Origin: JALGWA01 sp964604955
Lineage (GTDB): Bacteria; Arandabacterota; Arandabacteria; Arandabacterales; JALGWA01
DNA length: 8,432 nucleotides
Direction of reading: 5' to 3'
NCBI GenBank assembly: GCA_964604955.1
Contig: CAZSBE010000115.1
Coordinates: 1 to 8,432 of the forward strand
Shown: positions 1 through 6,212 of the stretch, piece by piece
Layout: every line of letters begins with the position of its first letter
How positions within the stretch are numbered: position 1 is the stretch's first letter
Notes under the pieces: generated by a model
Databases searched by the model: none
What the model was told of the DNA's origin: nothing
The model's input: only the letters and a program-made list of their open reading frames with translations
Translations under genes and position numbers: made by a program

Positions 1-57
1 TTATGAATTTGCTTGTAGATTCATATGAAAGCTATTGAAACTAAACATGTTACCTAC

Positions 58-66
58 TTATCCACC
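58..66 (+). promoter_or_regulatory. DnaA-box-like site, 8 of 9 match
   Basis: The sequence TTATCCACC matches the consensus DnaA box TTATCCACA at all but the last base. It lies 21 bp (two helical turns) upstream of a perfect box in the same orientation, so bound DnaA monomers would sit on the same face of the helix. Occupancy is inferred. Confidence 0.5.
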
Positions 67-78
67 TGGCTGGGTAAT

Positions 79-87
79 TTATCCACA
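79..87 (+). promoter_or_regulatory. DnaA box, perfect consensus
   Basis: The sequence TTATCCACA is the exact consensus for DnaA binding. A 9-mer match alone can occur by chance. The near-match at 58-66 with helical phasing, together with the AT-rich flank, raises the likelihood that it is real. It also lies about 30 bp upstream of the predicted promoter of the lipoprotein gene, so it could act in regulation instead of initiation. Confidence 0.55.
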
Positions 88-117
88 ATTCCACATCCGG
101 CCGACAGCAAAAGCCGC

Positions 118-147
118 TTGAACAGCGGGGGCCGACTCTGCTATATG
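118..147 (+). promoter_or_regulatory. Predicted sigma70-type promoter for the lipoprotein gene
   Basis: A -35-like hexamer TTGAAC (118-123) is separated by 18 bp from a -10-like TATATG (142-147), which is preceded by the extended element TGC (139-141). The same TGCTATA core occurs before the acetyltransferase gene. Transcription would start near 153-155 and give a leader of about 65 nt before the ATG at 219. The -10 matches consensus at only four of six bases. Confidence 0.45.
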
Positions 148-158
148 CTTGAGGTGAA

Positions 159-197
159 GGCCGGTCGATAGGCCCGGGGCCGGTCGACATTGGGCCC
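159..197 (+). repeat. Tandem direct repeat, 19-bp period, in the 5' leader
   Basis: GGCCGGTCGA occurs at 159-168 and again at 178-187. Each copy is followed after a short spacer by GGCCC or GGGCCC (171-175, 192-197). GGGCC (177-181) can also pair with GGCCC (193-197) to make a 5-bp hairpin in the leader RNA. The repeat lies between the predicted transcription start and the ribosome-binding site, where an operator or RNA control element could act. Function is unknown. Confidence 0.5.
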
Positions 198-207
198 ATT
201 TCACCCG

Positions 208-213
208 AGGAGG
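208..213 (+). promoter_or_regulatory. Shine-Dalgarno site fixing the lipoprotein start
   Basis: A perfect AGGAGG lies 5 nt upstream of the ATG at 219, inside the run GAGGAGGGAG. It supports this start, which also places a complete lipoprotein signal peptide at the N-terminus. Confidence 0.8.
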
Positions 214-218
214 GAGTT

Positions 219-737
219 ATGTCAAGGAGCGGAACCGCTTTGGCGTTGATGGCTTTCGTGATTGCGGCCGCCGGCTGCTCGAAAGACGGGGGCGATGTGA
301 TCGAGCTCAGGCACTATCCGGTCGATGATCTCGAAGGCGTGGTCATGGCCGGCTGTGTCGAGTTCGATGACGCCGTGTCGGCCGACGGCGGGGGGTCGAT
401 ACGCGCCGCCACTACCGAGCCCCAGACTTTCAGGCTCTATGAGACAGGCGACATGGACGTCGAGGACGCGCGCCTCATCTATCAGGCCAGGCTCCGGACC
501 CAGGGCGTTGAGGGGAGGGTCTTTCTGGAGATGTACTGCCACTTCCCCGCAAGAGGCGACGCGTTCTCGCGCGGCCTCCAGACCCCGCTTACGGGAAACA
601 CCGAGTGGGTGACGGAAGAGATACCTTTCTTCTTGAGGAAGGGCGAGAATCCGGACAACATCAAGCTCAATCTGGTCATCGACGGCAGCGGAACGGCCTG
701 GATAGACGATATACGCCTGCTTGAGGGGCCGCGCTAG
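219..737 (+). CDS. Predicted lipoprotein with C-terminal carbohydrate-binding-module-like fold
   Basis: This is a 172-residue protein that I can place by architecture only. Residues 1-20 form a lipoprotein signal: a short basic start, a hydrophobic stretch (about 7-18) and a lipobox ending A17-A18-G19-C20, so Cys20 would be lipidated and the protein anchored to a membrane. Residue +2 is Ser and +3 is Lys. The mature part lacks other membrane segments. Its C-terminus (about 125-168) ends in GSGTAWIDDIRL, the closing strand pattern of jelly-roll carbohydrate-binding modules of the CBM4/9 type, where a Thr-Trp segment precedes a 'GxGxxWIDDI' strand. No catalytic domain is present, so a binding or surface role is the best guess and the ligand is unknown. 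The start is set by a strong AGGAGG 5 nt upstream. The next gene begins 32 nt downstream on the same strand and may be cotranscribed. Confidence 0.8.
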   Translation: MSRSGTALALMAFVIAAAGCSKDGGDVIELRHYPVDDLEGVVMAGCVEFDDAVSADGGGSIRAATTEPQTFRLYETGDMDVEDARLIYQARLRTQGVEGRVFLEMYCHFPARGDAFSRGLQTPLTGNTEWVTEEIPFFLRKGENPDNIKLNLVIDGSGTAWIDDIRLLEGPR

Positions 738-772
738 AGAAGGGCCCCGCGGAGAAACGGTCAGATGTAATG
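725..772 (+). promoter_or_regulatory. Inverted repeat and ATG-TAA start-stop element before the RlmJ-like gene
   Basis: GGGGCC (725-730) is perfectly complementary to GGCCCC (743-748), and the lipoprotein stop codon lies in the 12-nt loop. An alternative stem pairs CCGCG (729-733) with CGCGG (748-752). Next come GGAG (751-754) and an ATG at 765-767 immediately followed by TAA (768-770), whose last base is the A of the true ATG at 770. The GGAG is 10 nt from the first ATG, a usual distance, but 15 nt from the second, which is long. There is no T-run, so this is not a typical terminator. Confidence 0.35.
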
Positions 773-1663
773 GCTAACCAGCACTTTGGAAACATCGGCG
801 ACGTCTGGAAGCACCTGCCGCTCGCCGCGATACTCGCCGCCGAGCGGCCGGGAAGGTACTGGGAGTCGCATTCCGGCGCCGCCAGGTACCCGCTCTCTCC
901 CTCGCTGGCGAGAGACTACGGCATTTTCTACTTCCTCAAGAATGTGAATAGGTCGGCGGCGCTGCGCGCGTCCGCCTACAACAGGACGCTGGAGGAGATC
1001 GAGGAGATGAACGGAAGCGTGCCGTCGTATCCAGGCTCTCCCCTATTCGCGCTCATGCTCCTCAGGGGCTCGGCCGAAGCCTTCATCTTCTGCGACATCG
1101 ACGCGGGGAGCCTGGCCTCCATAAGTGATTGCGCTGAGTGGGTCGGAGTGAACGACCGCCGAGTAAGATGCGTGAAGGGGGACGGCGTCCTGGCCCTATC
1201 GGCCGAGCTCGAGACAACCTCCGCTGAAGATATCCTGGACACGCTCGTTTTCATAGACCCGTTCGACCCGTTCGACGGCCTCGACCTCGGGGTCTCTCCC
1301 ATGAATCTCTTCTGCCTGGCTACCCAGGCCGGGGCGCGGGCGGTGCTCTGGTACGGTTTCAGCTCCGGAAACGAGAGAACGCGCTCCTGGGACAATGCCC
1401 TGAAGACCCTGCATGACTATAGAATCGACTCTTCGAGTGCGCTGCTGTGGTGCGGCGAGATTTGCATGAAGCTCATGGACGATCGCGAGTTCAAACTGAA
1501 CCCGGGCGTCAGGGGATGCGGGGTTCTCACCGCCAATCTCGGCGAGAACACGACCGCGGCGCTCACCGACCTCGGCGATGAGCTCTCCCGGATCTACGAG
1601 CGCGCCAGGCTCCCCGGCGGGCATTCCGGCGCTTTTGATTTCAGCACGGTCTCAATATGGTAG
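770..1663 (+). CDS. Divergent RlmJ-family protein (23S rRNA adenine-N6 methyltransferase-like)
   Basis: The 297-residue protein follows the motif order of RlmJ (about 280 residues), which methylates A2030 of 23S rRNA using S-adenosylmethionine. HFGNIGDVWKH (5-15) corresponds to the RlmJ N-terminal 'GNxADVLKH' motif. WESHSGAARY (31-40) matches 'YDTHAGAGRY', YPGSP (87-91) is identical, and VLWYGF (192-197) matches 'ALWYP'. The end GCGVLTAN...FSTVSIW matches the RlmJ C-terminal strands. The key difference is the catalytic motif: amino-methyltransferases carry (D/N)PP(Y/F), while this protein has FIDPFDPFDG (161-170), so the second proline and the terminal aromatic are replaced. The protein may have another target, altered chemistry or only a binding role. 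No in-frame start lies upstream near 770, and the ribosome site is unusually distant. The protein is probably cytoplasmic, with no signal peptide or membrane segment. Family membership rests on motif order recalled from E. coli RlmJ. Confidence 0.65.
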   Translation: MANQHFGNIGDVWKHLPLAAILAAERPGRYWESHSGAARYPLSPSLARDYGIFYFLKNVNRSAALRASAYNRTLEEIEEMNGSVPSYPGSPLFALMLLRGSAEAFIFCDIDAGSLASISDCAEWVGVNDRRVRCVKGDGVLALSAELETTSAEDILDTLVFIDPFDPFDGLDLGVSPMNLFCLATQAGARAVLWYGFSSGNERTRSWDNALKTLHDYRIDSSSALLWCGEICMKLMDDREFKLNPGVRGCGVLTANLGENTTAALTDLGDELSRIYERARLPGGHSGAFDFSTVSIW

Positions 1664-1696
1664 CCGTAGCCGCCTCTGGATTTTAAGGACGGTTGG

Positions 1697-1705
1697 TGCT
1701 ATAAT
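1697..1705 (+). promoter_or_regulatory. Extended -10 promoter for the acetyltransferase gene
   Basis: TGC followed by a perfect TATAAT (1700-1705) makes an exact extended -10 element in the 100-nt gap between the RlmJ-like gene and the acetyltransferase gene. No good -35 lies at the expected distance (TGGATT at 1677-1682 for a 17-bp spacer), which extended -10 promoters tolerate. The start point would be near 1711-1713, giving a leader of about 50 nt. The acetyltransferase gene can therefore be expressed on its own. Confidence 0.6.
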
Positions 1706-1763
1706 TCTGACCGCGCTGAACACTTCGCGACCGTCTGCGCTCGGGGGGCTTCGGGGGTGCAGT

Positions 1764-2351
1764 ATGGAAGCACTGGCAGGACATGGCATTCACTTCGAAG
1801 ATCTACACCCCGAAGACGTCCAGGACATGTTCGCTCTCTGCCAGGGGTGCGTCTACTGGGAGATGCCCAGGGAGTTCGCCACGAAACCCACCTTCGGCGA
1901 GATGCTCAGGATGAAGACCGGATGGCTCGCCTCCCACTGCAGACAGCACGCGCTCGGCAAGGTGGCGAGGGAAAACGGGTCGCTCCTGGCTTTCGTCCAG
2001 TTCGGGCCGCCGGAATTCTACCCGCAGCGGGCAACCTACGGAGCCGGGCCGGTCAGCAGGGACGCGATGCTCATCACTTGCGTTTTCGTGGACCCGCGCT
2101 GCAGGTGCAGAGGCCTGGCATCCGAACTCCTCTGGCTTACCGAACGGGTCGCCGGCCAGCTGGGCTATCCGGCGCTGGAGGCCTTCGCCCGGCGCGGCTC
2201 ATGCAACAATCCCGCGGGCCCCATCGAGCTTTACCTGCGATGCGGCTTCAGGGTGCTGCGGGGCAATGAGGACTTTCCGCTGATGCGAAGGGACGTGGCG
2301 GGACTCAGCAGGCCCGTGCTGCTTTCGGCGGAAGCCGCCGGGACGATATGA
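1764..2351 (+). CDS. GNAT-family N-acetyltransferase
   Basis: This is a 195-residue protein with a GNAT fold. The acetyl-CoA-binding motif A is visible at about 103-133: strand LITCVFVDP, then RCRGLA (114-119) fitting (Q/R)xxGx(G/A), then the helix SELLWLTERVAGQLG. Motif B-like sequence follows, with strand ALEAF (137-141), IELYLRCGF (154-162) and a final strand near 170-178. The acyl acceptor cannot be predicted. The N-terminal region holds CQGCVYWE (26-33), a CxxC next to an aromatic patch, and GPPEFYP (81-87). I recall this layout from a subfamily of uncharacterised bacterial acetyltransferases. I chose ATG 1764 because the reading frame back to an ATG at 1578 would overlap the upstream gene by 86 nt and cross the promoter at 1697-1705, and its extra 62 residues look non-coding. 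A weak GGGGG lies about 6 nt upstream of 1764. The gene ends 16 nt from the stop of the convergent ATPase operon. Confidence 0.8.
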   Translation: MEALAGHGIHFEDLHPEDVQDMFALCQGCVYWEMPREFATKPTFGEMLRMKTGWLASHCRQHALGKVARENGSLLAFVQFGPPEFYPQRATYGAGPVSRDAMLITCVFVDPRCRCRGLASELLWLTERVAGQLGYPALEAFARRGSCNNPAGPIELYLRCGFRVLRGNEDFPLMRRDVAGLSRPVLLSAEAAGTI

Positions 2352-2367
2352 GGACGCGGCCTCAAGC

Positions 2368-2988
2368 CTACCTCTCGCGCACCATTTCCTTTACGCGCAT
2401 AAGCCGGGTGAGGTTGCCGCGCTCCATCTCGGAGAGCTTCATGGAGACGTAGCGTATGGTCTCTTCGAGATTGGGGATGAGAATGTATTCGAGGGCGTTG
2501 ACCCGCCTGCGGGTCCTCGCGATTTCATCGCCGATGAGCTCCAGCGCCTTCTCCTTGGACGCGAGCTCCACCATCCGGCCGAGGGCCTTTTCCATCGCCA
2601 TGAGGGCCGTGTCGAGTTCGGCGGGCGTCGTCGCCAGGCCGTAGGATGCCACCTTGCCTTCGGACTTGAGTTCGAAAACCGGCACGACGAGGTTCATGAC
2701 CTGCTGCCTTCCGACTTCCACGCTCGTCTTCCGGGTGGGGAGGCTCACCGCGGCCTCGACTACTTCACTGCCGCCGACCGAGCGCGCGACCAGGAAACGC
2801 TTGAAGGACTGCTCGAGCTCTTCCTCGACGCTGAGGCGGAGCTCCTTTATCTGGGTGACGAGCCCCATGAAGCGCTTCATGAGTTCGTCCTGCTTGTCTT
2901 TGAGGAGCTTGTGCCCGCGCCTTGCCAGCCCGAGCCGCTTGCGCAGCCTCAGGAGCTCCATTCTTGTCGCGTTGACTGCCAACCGCAT
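2368..2988 (-). CDS. atpD: V/A-type ATPase subunit D (central rotor axle)
   Basis: Subunit D (NtpD) is the axle that turns inside the A3B3 head and carries torque to the membrane ring. The 206 residues match the usual length of about 200-230. Two long alpha-helices expected to form an antiparallel coiled coil lie at about 5-70 and 122-205, with a short beta-rich middle (about 80-118). Family hallmarks are visible: LLKDKQDELM (28-37) near the start, and RRVNALEYILIPNLEETIRY (161-180) near the end. The protein is basic at both termini, as usual. The gene starts 3 nt after the B stop, with GAGG about 12 nt upstream inside the end of B, so translation is probably coupled to B. It is the last gene of the operon; no stator or regulatory gene follows it as in Enterococcus (ntpH, ntpJ). 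The stop faces the acetyltransferase stop across 16 nt. Confidence 0.95.
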   Translation of the reverse strand: MRLAVNATRMELLRLRKRLGLARRGHKLLKDKQDELMKRFMGLVTQIKELRLSVEEELEQSFKRFLVARSVGGSEVVEAAVSLPTRKTSVEVGRQQVMNLVVPVFELKSEGKVASYGLATTPAELDTALMAMEKALGRMVELASKEKALELIGDEIARTRRRVNALEYILIPNLEETIRYVSMKLSEMERGNLTRLMRVKEMVRER

Positions 2989-2991
2989 GTG

Positions 2992-4407
2992 TTATGCCGC
3001 CTCTTCTTGCACCGCCGCGGCGCCCTCGGTCTTCTTGAACTTCGGAAGATACTTGTCTATCCACTCCTGCCTGATTCGCTTGAGCTCCACGGTCGGGAAC
3101 CTCGAGAGGAGCTTCCATCCGAGATCGAGCGTCTCGTCGATAGTCCTGTCTTCGTACTCGCCCTGGGAAACGTACTGCATCTCGAAGTCCTGCGCGAACT
3201 TGAGATACATCTGGTCCATCTCGCTGAGCGCCGCCTCGCCCAGGATCACCGACAGTTCCTCGGATTCCTTGCCTCTCGCGTAGGCCGCGTAGAGCTGGTT
3301 GAAGAGGTCCGCGTGGTCCTCGCGCGTCTTGCCGGCGCCGATGCCCTTGTCCTTGAGGCGCGAAAGCGAGGGCAGAACGTCGATCGGGGGCGAGACCTTT
3401 TTCTTGTTGAGCCCCCTCGAGAGAATCACCTGTCCCTCCGTGATATAGCCTGTGAGGTCGGGGATCGGATGGGTCTTGTCGTCCTCCGGCATGGTGAGGA
3501 TGGGCATCAGCGTGATCGAGCCCGGCGAGCTCTTGAGCCTGCCCGCCCTTTCGTAAATCGTGGAGAGGTCCGTGTAGAGATAGCCCGGATAGCCTCGCCT
3601 TCCGGGGATCTCCTTTCTCGCAGCCGAAATTTCGCGCAGCGCCTCGCAGTAGTTGGTCATATCCGTGAGGATTACGAGAACGTGCATGCCCTTGGTGAAG
3701 GCCAGGTATTCGGCCGTGGTCAGCGCGAGCCGCGGCGTCGCCGTACGCTCGATGGCCGGGTCGTCCGCGAGGTTCATGAACAGAACCGCCCTGTCGATGG
3801 CGCCGGTTCTCTGCATATCGGAGATGAAGAAATCAGCTTCCTCGAAGGTTATGCCCATGGCGCCGAATACGACCGCAAATTCCTCCTGGGTTCCAAGCAC
3901 CTTGGACTGGCGGGCGACCTGCGCCGCAACGCGGTTATGCGGAAGGCCCGAGCCGGAGAAGATGGGGAGCTTCTGCCCGCGCACGAGAGTGTTGAGGCCG
4001 TCGATCGAAGAAAGGCCGGTCTGGATGAACTCGGAGGGATATGCTCTCGCCGTGGGGTTATAGGGGCTGCCGTTGATGTCCCTTCTCTCCTCCGGGATGA
4101 TCTTGGGCCCGTCGTCTATGGGGCGACCGAGGCCGTCGAAAACCCGTCCGAGCATGTCGAGAGAAAGCCCGATCTCGATTCCCCTGCCAAGGAAACGCAC
4201 CTTGCTCTGAAAGACATCAACGCCCGAAGTCCCCTCAAACAGCTGCACGAGCGCCTTGTCCCGGTCCACCTCCAGCACCCTGCCACGTCTTACCTCGCCA
4301 TTGGGGAGCACGACTTCCACAATCTCCTCGTACTTCGCTCCCTCGATTTCCTCGACGAGGATAAGCGGCCCCGTGATTTGCCTGATCGTGAGGTACTCTT
4401 TTAACAT
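2992..4407 (-). CDS. atpB: V/A-type ATPase subunit B (non-catalytic head subunit)
   Basis: Subunit B (NtpB) alternates with A in the A3B3 hexamer and supplies the arginine finger to the catalytic site. The 471 residues are the standard length (about 460-470). The N-terminal beta-barrel spans about 1-75. The nucleotide-fold domain has the degenerate P-loop expected of B, SGSGLPHNR (151-159), with no GKT. LVILTDMTNYCEALREISA (244-262) is the conserved core, followed by GYPGYLYTDLSTIYERAGR (272-290). Arg350, in LPSLSRLKDKGIG (345-357), lies at the same number as the E. hirae arginine finger R350. The C-terminal helical domain runs from about 365 to 458, and the last dozen residues are an Ala/Glu-rich tail. 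A GAGGAG 7 nt before the ATG supports the start. The gap to A is 14 nt and to D is 3 nt. Confidence 0.97.
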   Translation of the reverse strand: MLKEYLTIRQITGPLILVEEIEGAKYEEIVEVVLPNGEVRRGRVLEVDRDKALVQLFEGTSGVDVFQSKVRFLGRGIEIGLSLDMLGRVFDGLGRPIDDGPKIIPEERRDINGSPYNPTARAYPSEFIQTGLSSIDGLNTLVRGQKLPIFSGSGLPHNRVAAQVARQSKVLGTQEEFAVVFGAMGITFEEADFFISDMQRTGAIDRAVLFMNLADDPAIERTATPRLALTTAEYLAFTKGMHVLVILTDMTNYCEALREISAARKEIPGRRGYPGYLYTDLSTIYERAGRLKSSPGSITLMPILTMPEDDKTHPIPDLTGYITEGQVILSRGLNKKKVSPPIDVLPSLSRLKDKGIGAGKTREDHADLFNQLYAAYARGKESEELSVILGEAALSEMDQMYLKFAQDFEMQYVSQGEYEDRTIDETLDLGWKLLSRFPTVELKRIRQEWIDKYLPKFKKTEGAAAVQEEAA

Positions 4408-4421
4408 CGCTGATCTCCTCG

Positions 4422-6194
4422 TTACGCTGCCTGGGCGCCCACGAGCGCTTCCATCTCTCTGTCTATTTCTTCTTTAATGCCCTTTATCTGGTCCATCTTG
4501 TCTTCGGGTATGTACTTCGCCCTGGCGATATTCTCCCTGATGCTCATCTTCTCGATATCAGCCACCGGCACACCCCTCGCCACCGCCTCCCGGGCGGCCT
4601 CGCCGAAGTACAGGCAGATCTTCAGCATTTCGAACTGCTTCTCGAGCGAAGTGTAGGTGTCGACTTCGTGGAAGGCGTTCTGGTGGAGGAAATCCTCGCG
4701 CAGGGACCTCGCGACCTCGAGCGTAAGCCGGTCGCCGGCCGAGAGTGCCTCTACGCCGACCAGCCTCACGATCTCCGCCAGGTCGCCTTCTTCCTGCAGA
4801 ATGCGCATGGCCTCGCTGCGCTGGTCCACCCAGTCCGCCGCGATGTTGTCCGTGAGCCAGCCGTCTATGTTCTGGTAGTAAAGCGAATACGAGTTGAGCC
4901 ACGAGATGGCCGGGAAATGGCGGCTGTATGCGAGATGCGCTTCGAGGCTCCAGAACACCTTCACGACGCGCAGGGTGGCCTGCACCACCGGGTCGGAAAG
5001 GTCGCCGCCCGGAGGCGAAACCGCGCCGACCGCTGAGAGCGCGCCCTCGCGGTCGCCCTTGCCGAGGCAGGCCACCCGGCCCGCCCTCTCGTAAAATGCG
5101 GCGATTCTCGAACCGAGGTATGCGGGATATCCTTCCTCGCCGGGCATCTCCTCGAGACGCCCTGAGATCTCACGCATGGCCTCCGCCCAGCGCGACGTCG
5201 AGTCCGCCATGAGCGCAACGCTGTAACCCATGTCGCGGAAGTACTCGGCGATAGTGATACCGGTATAGACCGAAGCCTCACGCGCCGCCACGGGCATGTT
5301 GGACGTGTTGGCAATGAGTACCGTGCGTTTCATGAGGGGCTCGCCGCTGCGCGGGTCCTTGAGTTCGGGGAACTCGAGCAGCACGTCGGTCATTTCGTTA
5401 CCGCGCTCGCCGCACCCGACGTAAACGATGATTTCGGTGTCAGCCCACTTGGCGAGCTGATGCTGAATGACCGTCTTGCCCGAACCGAAGGGTCCCGGCA
5501 CGCACGCCGTTCCTCCCTTGCCGACGGGGAAGAGGCTGTCGATGACGCGCTGGCCGGTCGAAAGCGGCTCGACGGGAGCGAGCTTCTTCTTATAGGGCCT
5601 CCCCGCGCGCACCGGCCACTTCTGAACGAGCGTCAGGTCCTTCGACCCGCCCTCCATATCGATCTTCGCGACCGTTTCCTCAATGGTGTAGTCACCCTCT
5701 TTGAGCCCGGAGATCTTCCCCTTCATCCCGGGGGGTACCATGATCTTGTGCACGACGAGAACCGTCTCGTCCACCGTGCCTATTATGTCACCGACATCAA
5801 CCTCGTCGCCGTCCTTTACGGCGGGAACGAAGTGCCATTTCCGCGTCCTGCTGAGCGCCGGTACGTCAACGCCGCGTGTGATGTAGTCGCCGACTTTTTC
5901 CCTTATCACGTCGAGCGGTCTCTGGATGCCGTCGTAGATGGCCTCGATGAGCCCGGGCCCGAGCTCCACGGAGAGCGGGCCGCCGGTGGGATAGACCGGC
6001 TCGCCAGGACCGATGCCCCCGGTCTCCTCATATACCTGTATGGATGCCTGGTCGCCTTCGAGTTCGATAATCTCCCCGATGAGTCTCAGGTCGCTCACCC
6101 TCACCACGTCGTACATCTTGCTGCCTTGCATACCCTCAGCAACCACAAGCGGGCCGGCGACCTTCACGATTCGTCCTGGCTTCAGCTCTTCCAC
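4422..6194 (-). CDS. atpA: V/A-type ATPase catalytic subunit A
   Basis: Subunit A (NtpA) hydrolyses or makes ATP in the peripheral head. The 590 residues are typical (about 580-600). In order: N-terminal beta-barrel (about 1-75); the A-specific 'bulge' domain (about 112-190) containing WHFVPAVKDGDEVDVGDI, which separates V/A-type A subunits from F-type beta; Walker A GPFGSGKT (234-241); the catalytic glutamate in CGERGNEM (E263); Walker B with D331 in VALMADSTSRWAEAMREISG (326-345); EEGYPAYLGSRIAAFYERAGR (353-373); and the C-terminal helical domain (about 420-590). All catalytic residues are intact. The start codon is GTG (6192-6194), preceded by GGGAGG at 6 nt. Neighbours are F (18-nt gap) and B (14-nt gap), the standard F-A-B-D order. 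Confidence 0.98.
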   Translation of the reverse strand: MEELKPGRIVKVAGPLVVAEGMQGSKMYDVVRVSDLRLIGEIIELEGDQASIQVYEETGGIGPGEPVYPTGGPLSVELGPGLIEAIYDGIQRPLDVIREKVGDYITRGVDVPALSRTRKWHFVPAVKDGDEVDVGDIIGTVDETVLVVHKIMVPPGMKGKISGLKEGDYTIEETVAKIDMEGGSKDLTLVQKWPVRAGRPYKKKLAPVEPLSTGQRVIDSLFPVGKGGTACVPGPFGSGKTVIQHQLAKWADTEIIVYVGCGERGNEMTDVLLEFPELKDPRSGEPLMKRTVLIANTSNMPVAAREASVYTGITIAEYFRDMGYSVALMADSTSRWAEAMREISGRLEEMPGEEGYPAYLGSRIAAFYERAGRVACLGKGDREGALSAVGAVSPPGGDLSDPVVQATLRVVKVFWSLEAHLAYSRHFPAISWLNSYSLYYQNIDGWLTDNIAADWVDQRSEAMRILQEEGDLAEIVRLVGVEALSAGDRLTLEVARSLREDFLHQNAFHEVDTYTSLEKQFEMLKICLYFGEAAREAVARGVPVADIEKMSIRENIARAKYIPEDKMDQIKGIKEEIDREMEALVGAQAA

Positions 6195-6200
6195 GGAAAA

Positions 6201-6206
6201 CCTCCC
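6201..6206 (-). promoter_or_regulatory. Shine-Dalgarno site setting the GTG start of atpA
   Basis: Read on the minus strand, GGGAGG lies 6 nt upstream of the GTG at 6192-6194, in the 18-nt gap after the F stop. It is the best ribosome site seen in the operon and decides the GTG start. An ATG overlapping the site is out of frame. Confidence 0.75.
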
Positions 6207-6212
6207 ATTTAC

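Larger units (their letters stand above)
1..95. other. AT-rich segment with DnaA-box pair; possible edge of a replication origin
   Basis: Only 16 of the first 60 bases are G or C, in a window that is otherwise GC-rich. The segment contains a 10-bp perfect palindrome, TTCATATGAA (20-29), and runs into two DnaA-box-like 9-mers in the same orientation. AT-rich DNA beside DnaA boxes is the layout of a bacterial unwinding element and origin, but it also occurs at DnaA-regulated promoters. Only two boxes are visible and the window begins here, so no origin can be declared. No gene was found in 1-218. Confidence 0.4.

Noticed and set aside
1..24. Minus-strand 7-codon open frame (ATG at 24, TAA at 1-3)
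   Set aside because: Very short, in AT-rich DNA where start and stop codons are common, and no ribosome-binding site was seen.
1578..1763. N-terminal extension of the acetyltransferase to an ATG at 1578
   Set aside because: It would overlap the upstream gene in another frame and cross a perfect extended -10 promoter; the extra residues look non-coding.
2349..2364. Hairpin TGAGG/CCTCA between the convergent acetyltransferase and ATPase genes as a terminator
   Set aside because: Only a 5-bp stem, with a 6-nt loop and no T-run on either strand; it also overlaps the acetyltransferase stop codon. Too weak to call.
2911..4404. Long plus-strand open frame of 497 codons opposite the D and B genes
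   Set aside because: It lies wholly antisense to clear ATPase genes, is rich in Arg, Leu, Glu and Val as expected from the complement of GC-rich codons, and shows no recognisable domain.
2992..6194. A and B as F-type ATPase alpha/beta subunits
   Set aside because: The A subunit has the V/A-specific bulge domain, the B subunit lacks a proper P-loop, and the K-E-C-F-A-B-D gene order is that of V/A-type operons.
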